A DNA stretch of 64,000 nt, from contig NZ_JBHSJF010000004.1 in assembly GCF_042652085.1 (NCBI RefSeq), positions 62,001 to 126,000 of the forward strand. Direction: 5' to 3'. This document shows, piece by piece, positions 44,721 to 53,696 of the stretch. The position numbers were made by a program, and so were the translations under genes. The stretch is from Flaviflagellibacter deserti. GTDB lineage: Bacteria > Pseudomonadota > Alphaproteobacteria > Rhizobiales > Methylopilaceae. The notes under the pieces were generated by a model, which saw only the letters and a program-made list of their open reading frames with translations, was not told where the DNA came from and did not search any database. The stretch's first letter is position 1; every line of letters begins with the position of its first letter.

Positions 44721-45488
44721 TCAGCCCTTGAACTTCCTCGCCAGCGCCTCGGCACCACGTGCCAGAATGCCCGTGTCGAGCCCGACGGCCGTATAGATGC
44801 AGCCGGCCGCCATGTAGCGGCGGGCAAGGCTCTCATCCCCGGTCAGGATGCCTGGCCGGTTACCGGCGGCGACGATCCGGTGGATGGACTTCTCGATGAG
44901 GGCGACCATGTCCGGATGGCCCTGATCGCCGAGATGCCCCAATGCCGCCGACAGATCTCCGGGCCCGATGAAGACGCCGTCGACGCCCGGTACCGCTGCG
45001 ATGTCCTCGAGATTCTGGATGCCCAGTTCGCTCTCGACCTGGACCAGAATGCAGATCTCCTCGTGGGCCCGGCTGTGGTAGTTCTTGATCCGGCCGAACC
45101 GCGACGAGCGTGATACACCGGCGAACCCACGAATGCCGTCCGGTGGAAAGCGCGTTGCTGCTACCGCCTGCCGGGCCTCGTCCGCCGTTTCCACCATCGG
45201 CACGAGGAAGCTCAGGACACCCGCATCGAGATAGCGCTTGATCTCGATCTTGTCGTTGGAGGGGATACGGACGATCGCCTGCGTCTTCGGATATTCCATC
45301 ACCGCCTGAAGCTGGCCCAGCACCGTCCGGAGATCATTCGGCGCGTGTTCGGCATCGATCAGCAGCCAGTCGAAACCGGCGCCCGCCAACACTTCGGTCG
45401 TGATGTTGCTGGCGAGGCTGCTCCAGAGTCCGATCTGCTGCTCGCCGGCCATGATGGCACGCTTGAAGTGATTGATGGGCAGGTCCAC
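44721..45488 (-). CDS. HpcH/HpaI family aldolase
   Basis: A class II metal-dependent aldolase of 255 residues that splits 2-oxo-4-hydroxy-acids into pyruvate (or glyoxylate) and an aldehyde. Catalytic H48 is in FDWLLIDAEHAPND, R74 in AIVRIPSND, metal-binding Glu in VQVESELG and Asp in IGPGDLSAALG. It starts with GTG and has AAAGGA 8 bases upstream. It is the last gene of a tct operon, so its substrate is probably derived from a carboxylic acid imported by TctABC. Confidence 0.9.
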   Translation of the reverse strand: MDLPINHFKRAIMAGEQQIGLWSSLASNITTEVLAGAGFDWLLIDAEHAPNDLRTVLGQLQAVMEYPKTQAIVRIPSNDKIEIKRYLDAGVLSFLVPMVETADEARQAVAATRFPPDGIRGFAGVSRSSRFGRIKNYHSRAHEEICILVQVESELGIQNLEDIAAVPGVDGVFIGPGDLSAALGHLGDQGHPDMVALIEKSIHRIVAAGNRPGILTGDESLARRYMAAGCIYTAVGLDTGILARGAEALARKFKG

Positions 45489-45527
45489 GACAAATCCTTT
45501 CGTTGAGAGTGTGATGCGCGGGCTCGG

Positions 45528-47027
45528 CTATTCGCTGAGCGCCTGCTTGCGTTTTCGGAACAGGGTTGGAGAGAGAAGCGCGAGCATCAGCACCGCGACG
45601 ATCGCGAGCAGGACGGCGCTGATCGGATGCCGCAGGAACACGGTAACGTCGCCGTCCGAGAGCAGCATTGCGCGGCGGAAGTTCTCCTCCAGCTGAGGTC
45701 CCAGAACGAGACCGAGCAGAAGCGGCGCGGGTTCGACTCCGACCTTGATGAAGAAGTAGCCGACGCCCGCGCAGACGAGCATCACCCAGACATTGAAGAT
45801 GCTGTTCGATATCCCGTAGGTACCGATGCAGCAGAACAGCACGATCGCCGGAAAGAGCAGCCGGTATGGGATCTTCAGCATCGATACCCAGATGCCGACG
45901 AGAGGCAGGTTGATGATGAGCAGCATCAGATTGCCGGTCCACATGCTGGCGATCAGGCCCCAGACCAGCGCCGGCTGCTCGGCCATGACCTGCGGCCCGG
46001 GCTGGATGCCCTGCATCATCAGAGCGCCGATCATCAGCGCCATTAGGGCATTGGCCGGGATGCCGAGCGTCAACAGCGGGATGAAGCTTGTCTGCGCCCC
46101 TGCGTTATTGGCAGCTTCGGGTCCGGCCACACCTTCGATCGCTCCTTTGCCGAAGCGTGACGGATCTCGCGCCAGCTTCTTTTCGATCGCATAGGCGGTG
46201 AATGGCGGGAGCGCCGCGCCGCCGCCCGGCAGGACTCCGAGGATCGAGCCGATCGCGGTGCCGCGAACCATCGCCGGGAATGCCGCCTTGAGGTCGGCCC
46301 AGCTCGGAATGAGATCGCGGATCGACTGTTTGACGACGACGCGCGTGGTCGTGCGTTCGAGGTTCGCGATGATCTCCCCGAGGCCGAACAGACCCATGGC
46401 GACCGGGACGAAGTCCAACCCGTCCGACAGGCTCGGAACGCCGAAGGTCATACGCGAGGCGCCGGAGTTCACGTCGATGCCGACGAGGCCCATCAGCAGT
46501 CCCAGCAGGACCATTGCGAGCGATTTCGCGATCGAGCCGTGCGCAAGCACGACTGCCGCTATCAGGCCGAGCACCAGCAGGCTGAAATATTCGACCGCCG
46601 TGAACTTCAGCGCCAGCGCCGACAATGGCAGGCTCAGCAGCACGATGACGACGGTCGCGACGGTGCCGGCGAAGAATGACGAGATCGCCGCGATTGCCAG
46701 CGCGGGGCCGGCACGGCCGCGTTTGGCCATCTCATGGCCGTCGATGCAGGTCACGACCGATGATGTCTCGCCAGGAACATTGACCAGGATCGCGGTCGTC
46801 GAGCCGCCATACTGGGCGCCGTAGAAGATGCCCGCCAGCATGATCATCGCCGACGACGGTTCGAGGCCGAATGTGAACGGCAGGAGCAGTGCCACCGTCG
46901 GAATGGGACCGATGCCGGGCAGCACGCCGATTGCCGTTCCGATCAGCACGCCGATCAGGCAGAACAGCAGGTTGCCCGGCTGCAGCGCGGTCGAGAAGCC
47001 GAGGATCAGATGGTCAAGAAGTTCCAT
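45528..47027 (-). CDS. tctA: Tripartite tricarboxylate transporter large permease TctA
   Basis: A 499-residue membrane protein with 11-12 helices. GVLPGIGPIPTVALLLPFTFGLEPSSAM near residue 33 and LGVLPGGGAALPPFTAYAIEKK near residue 260 are the two conserved TctA repeats. It drives secondary uptake of a carboxylate delivered by TctC. It lies between tctB and the HpaI aldolase on the same strand. Confidence 0.94.
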   Translation of the reverse strand: MELLDHLILGFSTALQPGNLLFCLIGVLIGTAIGVLPGIGPIPTVALLLPFTFGLEPSSAMIMLAGIFYGAQYGGSTTAILVNVPGETSSVVTCIDGHEMAKRGRAGPALAIAAISSFFAGTVATVVIVLLSLPLSALALKFTAVEYFSLLVLGLIAAVVLAHGSIAKSLAMVLLGLLMGLVGIDVNSGASRMTFGVPSLSDGLDFVPVAMGLFGLGEIIANLERTTTRVVVKQSIRDLIPSWADLKAAFPAMVRGTAIGSILGVLPGGGAALPPFTAYAIEKKLARDPSRFGKGAIEGVAGPEAANNAGAQTSFIPLLTLGIPANALMALMIGALMMQGIQPGPQVMAEQPALVWGLIASMWTGNLMLLIINLPLVGIWVSMLKIPYRLLFPAIVLFCCIGTYGISNSIFNVWVMLVCAGVGYFFIKVGVEPAPLLLGLVLGPQLEENFRRAMLLSDGDVTVFLRHPISAVLLAIVAVLMLALLSPTLFRKRKQALSE

Positions 47028-47037
47028 GTCGCCGATC

Positions 47038-47487
47038 TCACCAGGGCCAGACAGGGATCGGCAGGGACAGGCCTCTGACGAACAGCAGAACGGCGCAGCC
47101 GGTCAGGATGACCGCAAAAATCACGCTCTCGACGAAGCGGTGCTCGCGGCCGCCGAAGCCGGCGATGATCACCGTCGCCAGCGCGGCAATGACCAGTCCT
47201 AGACGTTCGGCAAGCAGCGCAAACACCGCCACCGACGTGATGATGGCCAGGAGAGGACGGAGCTGGACGGGTTCGATCCCCCGGAAGGGACGAAACAATC
47301 CTCGGCCGGTGAAGAAAACGCCAAACGCCATCAGCCCGAGAGAGATGGCGAGCGGCATGTATCCCGGTCCCATATTGGCCGCCGTGCCGACGGACAATTT
47401 TCTCGTGGCTATGAGCGCGCCCGCGGCCACGAGAATGAGGAATCCGCCGAACAGCACATCGTGCAGATCTACTTTGCGAACCGACAT
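47038..47487 (-). CDS. tctB: Tripartite tricarboxylate transporter small permease TctB
   Basis: A 149-residue membrane protein with four predicted helices, matching the small TctB subunit. LHDVLFGGFLILVAAGALIA is the first helix, and GTAANMGPGYMPLAISLGLMAFGVFF is the family's conserved loop and second helix. It sits 10 bases from each neighbour of the operon. Confidence 0.9.
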   Translation of the reverse strand: MSVRKVDLHDVLFGGFLILVAAGALIATRKLSVGTAANMGPGYMPLAISLGLMAFGVFFTGRGLFRPFRGIEPVQLRPLLAIITSVAVFALLAERLGLVIAALATVIIAGFGGREHRFVESVIFAVILTGCAVLLFVRGLSLPIPVWPW

Positions 47488-47497
47488 CGGGTGTCCG

Positions 47498-48472
47498 TCA
47501 GCCGTCGATCTTGATGCCGGCGTCGCGGATCACCGTTCCGAACGACTTGATGTTGGTGCTTAGCCAGGCCTTGAAATCATCCGGCGAACCGGGCCGCGCC
47601 AGACCGCCCTGTTCGGCGATCTTCTCCTGGATGTCTGGCATCGCGAGGACCTTCTGCAATTCGGCATTCAGCCGGGCGACGGTTGCGGGAGGCGTGCCGC
47701 CCGTCGTCAGCAATCCCTGCCAGGTGCCGGCATCGGTCGCGGCAAGACCGGCTTCCTTGAAGGTCGGAAGGTCTGATGCGCTCTTGATGCGCTCGTCGCC
47801 GCTGACAGCGATCCCGGTGAGCTGCTTGTTGGTCACGAACGGCAGCGTCGCCGGCGCACCATTGATGATGACCTGGCTTTCACCGGAGACCACCGCACGG
47901 GATGCGGCCGAACCGCCCTTGTACGGAACCGTCTTCCATTCGATGCCCAGACCCTTGGCGATCTGGACGGCGGTAATGTGGTTCATCGCGCCGACGCCGG
48001 AGGTCGCCACCGCAAGCTTGCCGGGATTGGCCTTGGCATAGTCGACGAGGGTCTTAACGGAGGTGATCGAGGACGTCGGGCTCACTGCAAGCACGTAAGG
48101 TCCGAACATGACCATACCGACAGGTGCGAGATCCTTCTCGACGTTGTAGCTCAGCTCGGGAAACAGGCTTGGTGCCGTGGCGAGCGAGCCGACATCCATC
48201 AACAGTAGTGTGTGGCCGTCGGGCTGGGCCTTGGCGACCGTGTCGGCGCCAAGATTGCCGGCGGCGCCGGGCTTGTTCTCGACCACGACCGGCTGGCCAA
48301 GCGCCGCCGACAATTTCGGGCTGATCAGGCGGGCGAGAATGTCCGATGTACCGCCCGGAGCGAACGGGACGATGAGCCGGACGGGACGAGTAAATTCCTG
48401 TGCCGTGGAGAGTGAAGGCAGCAGCGTGATGGCGGCAGCCACCAGCGCTACCCGGATAGAGCCGAGAACCAT
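47498..48472 (-). CDS. tctC: Tripartite tricarboxylate transporter substrate-binding protein TctC
   Basis: A 324-residue periplasmic binding protein of the Bug family. A signal peptide (MVLGSIRVALVAAAITLLPSLSTAQ) precedes FTRPVRLIVPFAPGGTSDILARLI, the Bug family signature. The start at 48472 has GGGAGGAA 7 bases upstream, an excellent ribosome site. It is first in the tctCBA-aldolase operon and divergent from a LysR regulator. Ligands of Bug proteins vary widely, so the carboxylate is not known. Confidence 0.93.
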   Translation of the reverse strand: MVLGSIRVALVAAAITLLPSLSTAQEFTRPVRLIVPFAPGGTSDILARLISPKLSAALGQPVVVENKPGAAGNLGADTVAKAQPDGHTLLLMDVGSLATAPSLFPELSYNVEKDLAPVGMVMFGPYVLAVSPTSSITSVKTLVDYAKANPGKLAVATSGVGAMNHITAVQIAKGLGIEWKTVPYKGGSAASRAVVSGESQVIINGAPATLPFVTNKQLTGIAVSGDERIKSASDLPTFKEAGLAATDAGTWQGLLTTGGTPPATVARLNAELQKVLAMPDIQEKIAEQGGLARPGSPDDFKAWLSTNIKSFGTVIRDAGIKIDG

Positions 48473-48590
48473 GCGTCGTTCCTCCCAGAACGTCGCGATC
48501 CGGCTGTCCACCGGTCGCGTTGCGAGCCAGATCTTTTCGATCCTGACCGGGTCACTCTACTGGACGGGCAATGACCAAACGAACTACTCT

Positions 48591-48625
48591 GAGCATCGAT
48601 CAATACCTTTTTTGGATCGATGTTC
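48591..48625. promoter_or_regulatory. Inverted repeat over the start of the tct LysR gene
   Basis: GAGCATCGATC (48591-48601) and GATCGATGTTC (48615-48625) pair with one mismatch in 11; the inner 8 bp are perfect. The LysR start codon (48620) lies inside the right arm. A protein bound here would block or gate LysR expression, which suggests direct autoregulation. Confidence 0.55.
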
Positions 48626-49510
48626 GAGCTGGGTCAGCTGCGATGCTTTGTGGCGGTGGCCGAGGAACTCCATTTCGGCCGGGCCGCCGCACGCCTCAAC
48701 CTGACCCAGCCGCCTCTCAGCAGGCAGATTCAGCTTCTTGAACACGCACTCGAGGTGAGGCTTTTCGAACGGACCAGTCGTTCGGTGACCCTGACCCGCG
48801 CCGGCCAGAATTTTCTGCCCGAGGCACGTCGGCTCCTGCGCTTTGCCGATGGCGCCGCCCTCGCGGCCCGCCGCACGGCCCGCGGCGAAGCAGGATCGAT
48901 CAATCTCGGCTTCACCGCAGCTTCGGGCTATGAGTTTCTTCCTCGCCTGATCACGAGTTTTCGGGCCGTGGCACCCGATGTCGATCTCGTGCTCAAGGAA
49001 ATGGTGTCAGCCGACCAGATCGAGGCTCTGACGGCGGGCCGGATCGACGTCGGCCTTATCCGGCCGCCCTTCAACCGGCGTGAATTCGACTCGCTGTGCG
49101 TCGTCCGCGAGCCTCTCATCCTCGCGGTGCCGGCCGATCATCCCCTTGCATCGGCAAGTAAGGTCAGGCTCTCGAATCTCGATCGCCAGCCGTTCATCAC
49201 CTATTCGCCGTATGAGGCGCGTTACTTCTACGACCTGCTCGTGACGGTTTTCGGCGAAGCCGGCATATCGCCGACCTACGTTCAACACATCAGCCAGATC
49301 CACTCGATCCTTGGCCTGGTGAAGGCTGGGCTCGGCCTCGCTCTGGTGCCTGCCGCAGCCGGTAATCTCCACTTCGAGGGCGTCGTCCTGAAAGACATCG
49401 AAATTGCGCCCGCCCGCGTCGTGGAGCTCCACATGGCCTGGCGCCTTGCGAACAACAACCCGGCAATCGCAACCTTGACCGAGCTGATTGTCAGAACCCA
49501 GACCCGGTAG
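48620..49510 (+). CDS. LysR family regulator of the tct/aldolase operon
   Basis: A 296-residue LysR protein. The HTH is FVAVAEELHFGRAAARLNLTQPPLSRQIQLLE, of the BenM/CatM/CbbR-like subgroup that often senses aromatic or carboxylic acids. It is divergent from tctC with 147 bases between the two starts and probably activates the importer and aldolase. An inverted repeat covers its start codon. Confidence 0.93.
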   Translation: MFELGQLRCFVAVAEELHFGRAAARLNLTQPPLSRQIQLLEHALEVRLFERTSRSVTLTRAGQNFLPEARRLLRFADGAALAARRTARGEAGSINLGFTAASGYEFLPRLITSFRAVAPDVDLVLKEMVSADQIEALTAGRIDVGLIRPPFNRREFDSLCVVREPLILAVPADHPLASASKVRLSNLDRQPFITYSPYEARYFYDLLVTVFGEAGISPTYVQHISQIHSILGLVKAGLGLALVPAAAGNLHFEGVVLKDIEIAPARVVELHMAWRLANNNPAIATLTELIVRTQTR

Positions 49511-49519
49511 TTGGACGCT

Positions 49520-51730
49520 TTATCCCGTTTGCGGCAGTTCCGTCAGGAGCTTGTCCAGAGTGATCGGATAGTCCCTCACGCGAACGCCCGTGGCGTTGTA
49601 AATCGCGTTGGCAACCGCCGCCCCGACCCCGCAGATGCCGAGCTCGCCCACGCCCTTGGCCTTCATCGGCGAGGAGATCGGATCCGTCTCTTCGAGGAAG
49701 ATCACGTCCTGATGAGGGATGTCGGCGTGGACCGGCACCTCGTATCCGGCAAGGTCGTGGTTCACGAAGAAGCCGAGGCGCTTGTCGACCGCGAGTTCTT
49801 CCATCAGCGCCGCGCCGGCACCCATCGTCATCGCACCGATGACCTGGCTTCGAGCCGACTTCGGATTGAGTATGCGGCCCGCGGCGCAGACCGCCAGCAT
49901 GCGCCGCAAGCGGACCTCTGCGGTCGCCACGTCGACCCCCACCTCGACGAAATGGGCCCCGAACGTCGATTGCTGGTACTTCTTGTCGAGGTCACCGTAT
50001 TCGATCGCGTCCTCGGCGATGATCTCCTTGTCGCGAGCCGCTTCAGCTAGGGGAACGCTGCGGTTGCCGGCGCGAACCGAAGCGTCCGCAAAAACGGCCT
50101 CCTCCGAGTTGAAGCCAAGCTTCTGGGCCACGGCCTCCCGGAGCTTGACACATGCGGCGTAGACGCCCGCGGTCGAGTTGTTGGCACCCCATTGCCCGCC
50201 CGAGCCGGCCGATACCGGGAACGAGGAATCGCCTAGGCGCACAACGACCTTCTCGAGCGGAACGCCCATCATCTCGGCGGCGGTCTGGCCGATGATCGTG
50301 TAGGTGCCGGTGCCAATATCGGTCATGTCCGTCTCGACCGTCACGGTTCCCCGACCGTCGAGGCGAACACGCGCGGCCGACTTGGTCAGCAGGTTGTTGC
50401 GGAACGCAGCAGCGACCCCGGTCCCGACGAACCATCGACCTTCACGGACACTGCCCGGCTTCGGGTTGCGCTTGCTCCAGCCGAAGCGTTCCGCGCCGAT
50501 GCGCATGCATTCGACGAGTTGTCGCTGCGAGAACGGACGCTCCGGGTGTTCCGGATCGACCTGGGTATCGTTGAGTGCTCGGAATTCGATCGGATCGAGG
50601 CCGAGCTTTTCGGCCATCTCGTCCATGGCGATCTCGAGCGCCATCATGCCGGGCGCTTCGCCAGGCGCGCGCATGGCATTGCCTTCGGGCAGATCGAGCA
50701 CGGCGAGCCGCGTCGCGGTCATGCGGTTCGCGCCGGCGTAGAGGAGACGTGTCTGATTGGCAGCGAGCTCGGCGCCACCGCCCGGCAGGTCTCCCGACCA
50801 GGTCTCATGGCCGATCGCTGTGATCTTGCCGTCCCTCGCCGCGCCAATGCGAATCCGTTGGATCGTCGCCGGCCGGTGGGTTGTGTTGTTGATCATGAGG
50901 GGGCGCGGCAATGCCACCTTCACCGGCCGTCCGGCCGCGCGAGCGCCCAAAGCGGCAAGCAAGGCATCGGACCGCACGAAGAGCTTTCCGCCGAAGCCGC
51001 CGCCGATGAACGGTGAGTCGAGGCGGACATTCTCCACCGGGATGCCGAGTGTCTTGGCGACATCTCCCACGCCCCAAGCGATCATCTGGTTCGATGTCCA
51101 GATCGTGAGCTTGTCGCCGTTCCACGCAGCGATGGAGGCATGTGGCTCCATCATCACATGCGCATGGTCGGGGGTTGTATAGACGGCATCGAGCTGGACC
51201 GGGGCGGCGGCGAACGCGCCGGCGAAGTCGCCGGCGGCGGTGTCCGGCGGGCCACTGAATGCATTCGCCTCGGGCGCTTTCGCAGAGTCCTTCGCGGCGG
51301 CGAGCTCAAATACGCCTTTGGTCGGGACATAGTCGATGCGAACCAGATTGGCGGCGGTGCGTGCCTGCTCAAACGTCTCCGCGACAACCACGGCAATCGC
51401 CTGGTGATAATGCTCGATATCCGGGCCACCGAGTAGCTTGGCGGTGTTGAAGCTGCCCTTGGCGAGCTTTCCGGCATTGTCGGCGGTGACGATCGCAAGC
51501 ACGCCGGGCGCCGCCTTTGCGGCCTTCACGTCGATCGAAGCGATGCGTCCCTTGGCGATGGCCGAGCCGACCATGTAGCCATAGGCTTGGTTCTGCACCA
51601 CGTCGTGGCGCTCATAGGCATAGGGCGCGGTGCCTGTGGTCTTGAGCGGGCCGTCGATACGATCGGTCGGTTTGCCGATGACCTTGAGCTGATCGATCGG
51701 ATTGGTGGTGGCTGGAGTATCGAACTTCAT
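49520..51730 (-). CDS. paoC: Aldehyde oxidoreductase molybdenum-binding subunit PaoC (YagR)-like
   Basis: The large subunit (736 residues) of a xanthine-oxidase-family enzyme. It binds the molybdenum cofactor and oxidises aldehydes to acids. FIGGGFGGKLF near residue 240 and MRAPGEAPGMMALE near 350 are cofactor-binding segments. The catalytic Glu lies in GVGELGICGVGAAVANAIYNATG near the C-terminus. It is the last of three genes in the order Fe-S, FAD, Mo. A PaoD-like maturation factor is absent from the window. Confidence 0.92.
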   Translation of the reverse strand: MKFDTPATTNPIDQLKVIGKPTDRIDGPLKTTGTAPYAYERHDVVQNQAYGYMVGSAIAKGRIASIDVKAAKAAPGVLAIVTADNAGKLAKGSFNTAKLLGGPDIEHYHQAIAVVVAETFEQARTAANLVRIDYVPTKGVFELAAAKDSAKAPEANAFSGPPDTAAGDFAGAFAAAPVQLDAVYTTPDHAHVMMEPHASIAAWNGDKLTIWTSNQMIAWGVGDVAKTLGIPVENVRLDSPFIGGGFGGKLFVRSDALLAALGARAAGRPVKVALPRPLMINNTTHRPATIQRIRIGAARDGKITAIGHETWSGDLPGGGAELAANQTRLLYAGANRMTATRLAVLDLPEGNAMRAPGEAPGMMALEIAMDEMAEKLGLDPIEFRALNDTQVDPEHPERPFSQRQLVECMRIGAERFGWSKRNPKPGSVREGRWFVGTGVAAAFRNNLLTKSAARVRLDGRGTVTVETDMTDIGTGTYTIIGQTAAEMMGVPLEKVVVRLGDSSFPVSAGSGGQWGANNSTAGVYAACVKLREAVAQKLGFNSEEAVFADASVRAGNRSVPLAEAARDKEIIAEDAIEYGDLDKKYQQSTFGAHFVEVGVDVATAEVRLRRMLAVCAAGRILNPKSARSQVIGAMTMGAGAALMEELAVDKRLGFFVNHDLAGYEVPVHADIPHQDVIFLEETDPISSPMKAKGVGELGICGVGAAVANAIYNATGVRVRDYPITLDKLLTELPQTG

Positions 51731-51733
51731 CTG

Positions 51734-52684
51734 TCAGCCCCTCGCTTCTGTCAGGACCGCGCCGAGCGTGCGCTCGACCAGGGGTATCTTGAAGCCGTTT
51801 TCTTCGGTCGGTTTGGCGTCGGCAAGCAGCCGCTCGGTTACGGCCTGGGCGCCGCGCGGCATTTCGGCCTCAGCTGCCTCGACGCGCCATGGCTTGTGGG
51901 CGACCCCGCCCACCGCCACCCGTCCGGAGCCGTCCGGCTGAACGATCGCTCCCACCGAGATCAAGGCGAAGGCGTAGGACGCGCGGTCCCGGACCTTGCG
52001 ATAGATCTGCTTTCCACCGACCGGCTTCGGCAGCGTGACTGCGGTGATGAGCTCGCCCGCCGTCAGCGTCGTTTCGATGTGGGGCGTGTCGCCCGGCAGG
52101 CGATGGAATTCGGCGATCGGTATGGTCCGCGTCGCGCCGTCCGGGCGCACCGTTTCGACCGTCGCGTCCAGCGCGCGCATGGCCACCGCCATGTCGCTCG
52201 GATTAGTGGCGATGCAGGCCTCGCTCGCGCCGACCACGGCCAGTTGCCGATTGATGCCGCCGATGGCGGCGCAGCCGCTGCCCGGCTGGCGTTTGTTGCA
52301 CCGCTGGTTGGTGTCGTAGAAGTAGGGGCAGCGGGTGCGCTGAAGCAGGTTGCCTGCCGTCGTCGCCCTGTTGCGAAGCTGCCCCGAGGCGCCCGCGAGC
52401 AGCGCCCGCGAGAGCAGGCCATAGTCGCGCCGTACACGCTCGTTGGCGGCGAGATCGGTATTGCGGACCAGGGCACCGATGCGCAGTCCACCGTCCTGGG
52501 TCGGTTCGATCTTGTCGAGGTCGAGTCCGTTCACGTCGATCAGATGGGTCGGTGTCTCGATCTCGAGCTTCATCAAGTCGAGCAGGTTGGTCCCGCCCGC
52601 GATGAACTTGGTTCCCTCTTTGCGCGCAGCGGCAGCGGCTGCGTCGGCAGCGGAGGTCGCTTTTTCATAGGTGAAGGATTTCAT
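51734..52684 (-). CDS. paoB: Aldehyde oxidoreductase FAD-binding subunit PaoB (YagS)-like
   Basis: A 316-residue FAD subunit. FIAGGTNLLDLMK and TTAGNLLQRTRCPYF are the FAD-binding motifs. The insert CPYFYDTNQRCNKRQPGSGC carries the cysteines that hold an additional [4Fe-4S] cluster in E. coli PaoB, so this is the PaoABC type and not plain xanthine dehydrogenase. The ATG at 52684 overlaps the paoA stop as ATGA. Confidence 0.92.
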   Translation of the reverse strand: MKSFTYEKATSAADAAAAAARKEGTKFIAGGTNLLDLMKLEIETPTHLIDVNGLDLDKIEPTQDGGLRIGALVRNTDLAANERVRRDYGLLSRALLAGASGQLRNRATTAGNLLQRTRCPYFYDTNQRCNKRQPGSGCAAIGGINRQLAVVGASEACIATNPSDMAVAMRALDATVETVRPDGATRTIPIAEFHRLPGDTPHIETTLTAGELITAVTLPKPVGGKQIYRKVRDRASYAFALISVGAIVQPDGSGRVAVGGVAHKPWRVEAAEAEMPRGAQAVTERLLADAKPTEENGFKIPLVERTLGAVLTEARG

Positions 52685-53328
52685 GCTCGGCCCTCCGCGA
52701 CTTCGGTGATGGCCTCGACGATGTTGGAATAGGCGCCGCAGCGGCAGATGTTGCCACTCATCCGTTCCCGATATTCCTCGTTGGTGTCCTGCGGAGCTGA
52801 AGTCAGATCGGTGCTGACGTGGCTCGGGATGCCGGCCTTGATCTCCTCCAGCATCGCGACGGCCGAGCAGATCTGCCCGGGCGTGCAGTAGCCGCACTGG
52901 TAGCCGTCATGCTTGATGAAGGCGGCCTGCATGGGATGAAGATTGTCCGGCGTGCCCAGTCCCTCGATGGTCGTGATCGTCTCGCCCTGATGCATCACCG
53001 CGAGCGTCAGGCATGAATTGATGCGACGCCCGTTGACGATGACGGTGCAGGCGCCGCACTGGCCGTGATCGCAGCCCTTCTTCGTACCGGTCAGTTGCAG
53101 GTTCTCGCGCAGCGCGTCGAGCAGAGTGGCGCGCATGTCGAGCTCAACCTCACGTATCCCGCCGTTCACGTTCAGCGAAACCTTCGACATGACGGGTGCT
53201 CCGGCAATGATCGGTGCCGCGGAAGCGGGAACCTGGCCGTGAGCGATGTTCGGCGCGGCGGTTGCCACCACTGAGGCGGCGCCCACGATCAGGACGTCCC
53301 GTCGGGTGAAGTCGCTGCTACTTGGCAT
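52681..53328 (-). CDS. paoA: Aldehyde oxidoreductase [2Fe-2S] subunit PaoA (YagT)-like, Tat-exported
   Basis: A 215-residue subunit with a twin-arginine signal (TRRDVLIVGAASVVATAA) that would carry the folded enzyme to the periplasm. The plant-ferredoxin cluster motif is CDHGQCGACTVIVNG with a fourth Cys in RINSC. The second [2Fe-2S] site is CGYCTPGQIC and CRCGAYSNIVEAI. It is first in the operon. A perfect 24-bp palindrome lies 134-157 bases upstream of its ATG. Confidence 0.92.
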   Translation of the reverse strand: MPSSSDFTRRDVLIVGAASVVATAAPNIAHGQVPASAAPIIAGAPVMSKVSLNVNGGIREVELDMRATLLDALRENLQLTGTKKGCDHGQCGACTVIVNGRRINSCLTLAVMHQGETITTIEGLGTPDNLHPMQAAFIKHDGYQCGYCTPGQICSAVAMLEEIKAGIPSHVSTDLTSAPQDTNEEYRERMSGNICRCGAYSNIVEAITEVAEGRA

Positions 53329-53461
53329 CAGGCTTTCCCTTCCTTGGTTGCATCAGCCGGCGCCGCACGAAACGGCTGGCTGCGATTTGCGTGTCGGACT
53401 TGTTCCAAGGATAGGGCGCCGATCAGCGCGCGATTACCGGCACTGGGCCGAATGCCCCTAT

Positions 53462-53485
53462 GTTTGGAATTCATCAATTCCAAAC
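53462..53485. promoter_or_regulatory. Perfect 24-bp palindromic operator candidate upstream of paoABC
   Basis: Arms GTTTGGAATT (53462-53471) and AATTCCAAAC (53476-53485) are perfect inverted copies with only 4 bases (CATC) between. The length, symmetry and place upstream of paoA fit a dimeric regulator site, for example the LysR protein at 55010 or an unseen repressor. Confidence 0.65.
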
Positions 53486-53576
53486 GTTTCCCGTCCGTCT
53501 TTAGAAGGACTTGGTGCGTGTCACGCGGGGCGCCAGTGCGCTGACGACGCCTAACGAAGGTAAAATTGTAACAAAA

Positions 53577-53624
53577 CGTATCCACCCGTTGTCCTGTCAC
53601 ATTGGATGACAGAACTCGGATACG
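53577..53624. promoter_or_regulatory. Nested inverted repeat
   Basis: Outer arms CGTATCC and GGATACG (7 bp) enclose an inner stem CTGTCA/TGACAG around 7 bases. It could fold as one long hairpin with an internal bulge. It lies 73-120 bases beyond the stop of... no gene on the plus strand, and upstream of the pao promoter area, so an operator or small-RNA-like structure is possible. Confidence 0.35.
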
Positions 53625-53696
53625 CCGGATGATAGAGGCGATTGATCGGCGGCGGCCGATTCGGGTGATTGTCGGCGATCGCCTGGCAAGCGCGCC

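Larger units (their letters stand above)
53329..53696. other. Non-coding region between paoABC and the CMD-cupin gene
   Basis: This 368-base stretch has no convincing gene. It holds the pao promoter region, the palindrome at 53462-53485 and a nested inverted repeat at 53577-53624. Both flanking genes are on the minus strand, so it also contains the 3' end of nothing on the plus side; control elements explain it best. Confidence 0.6.
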
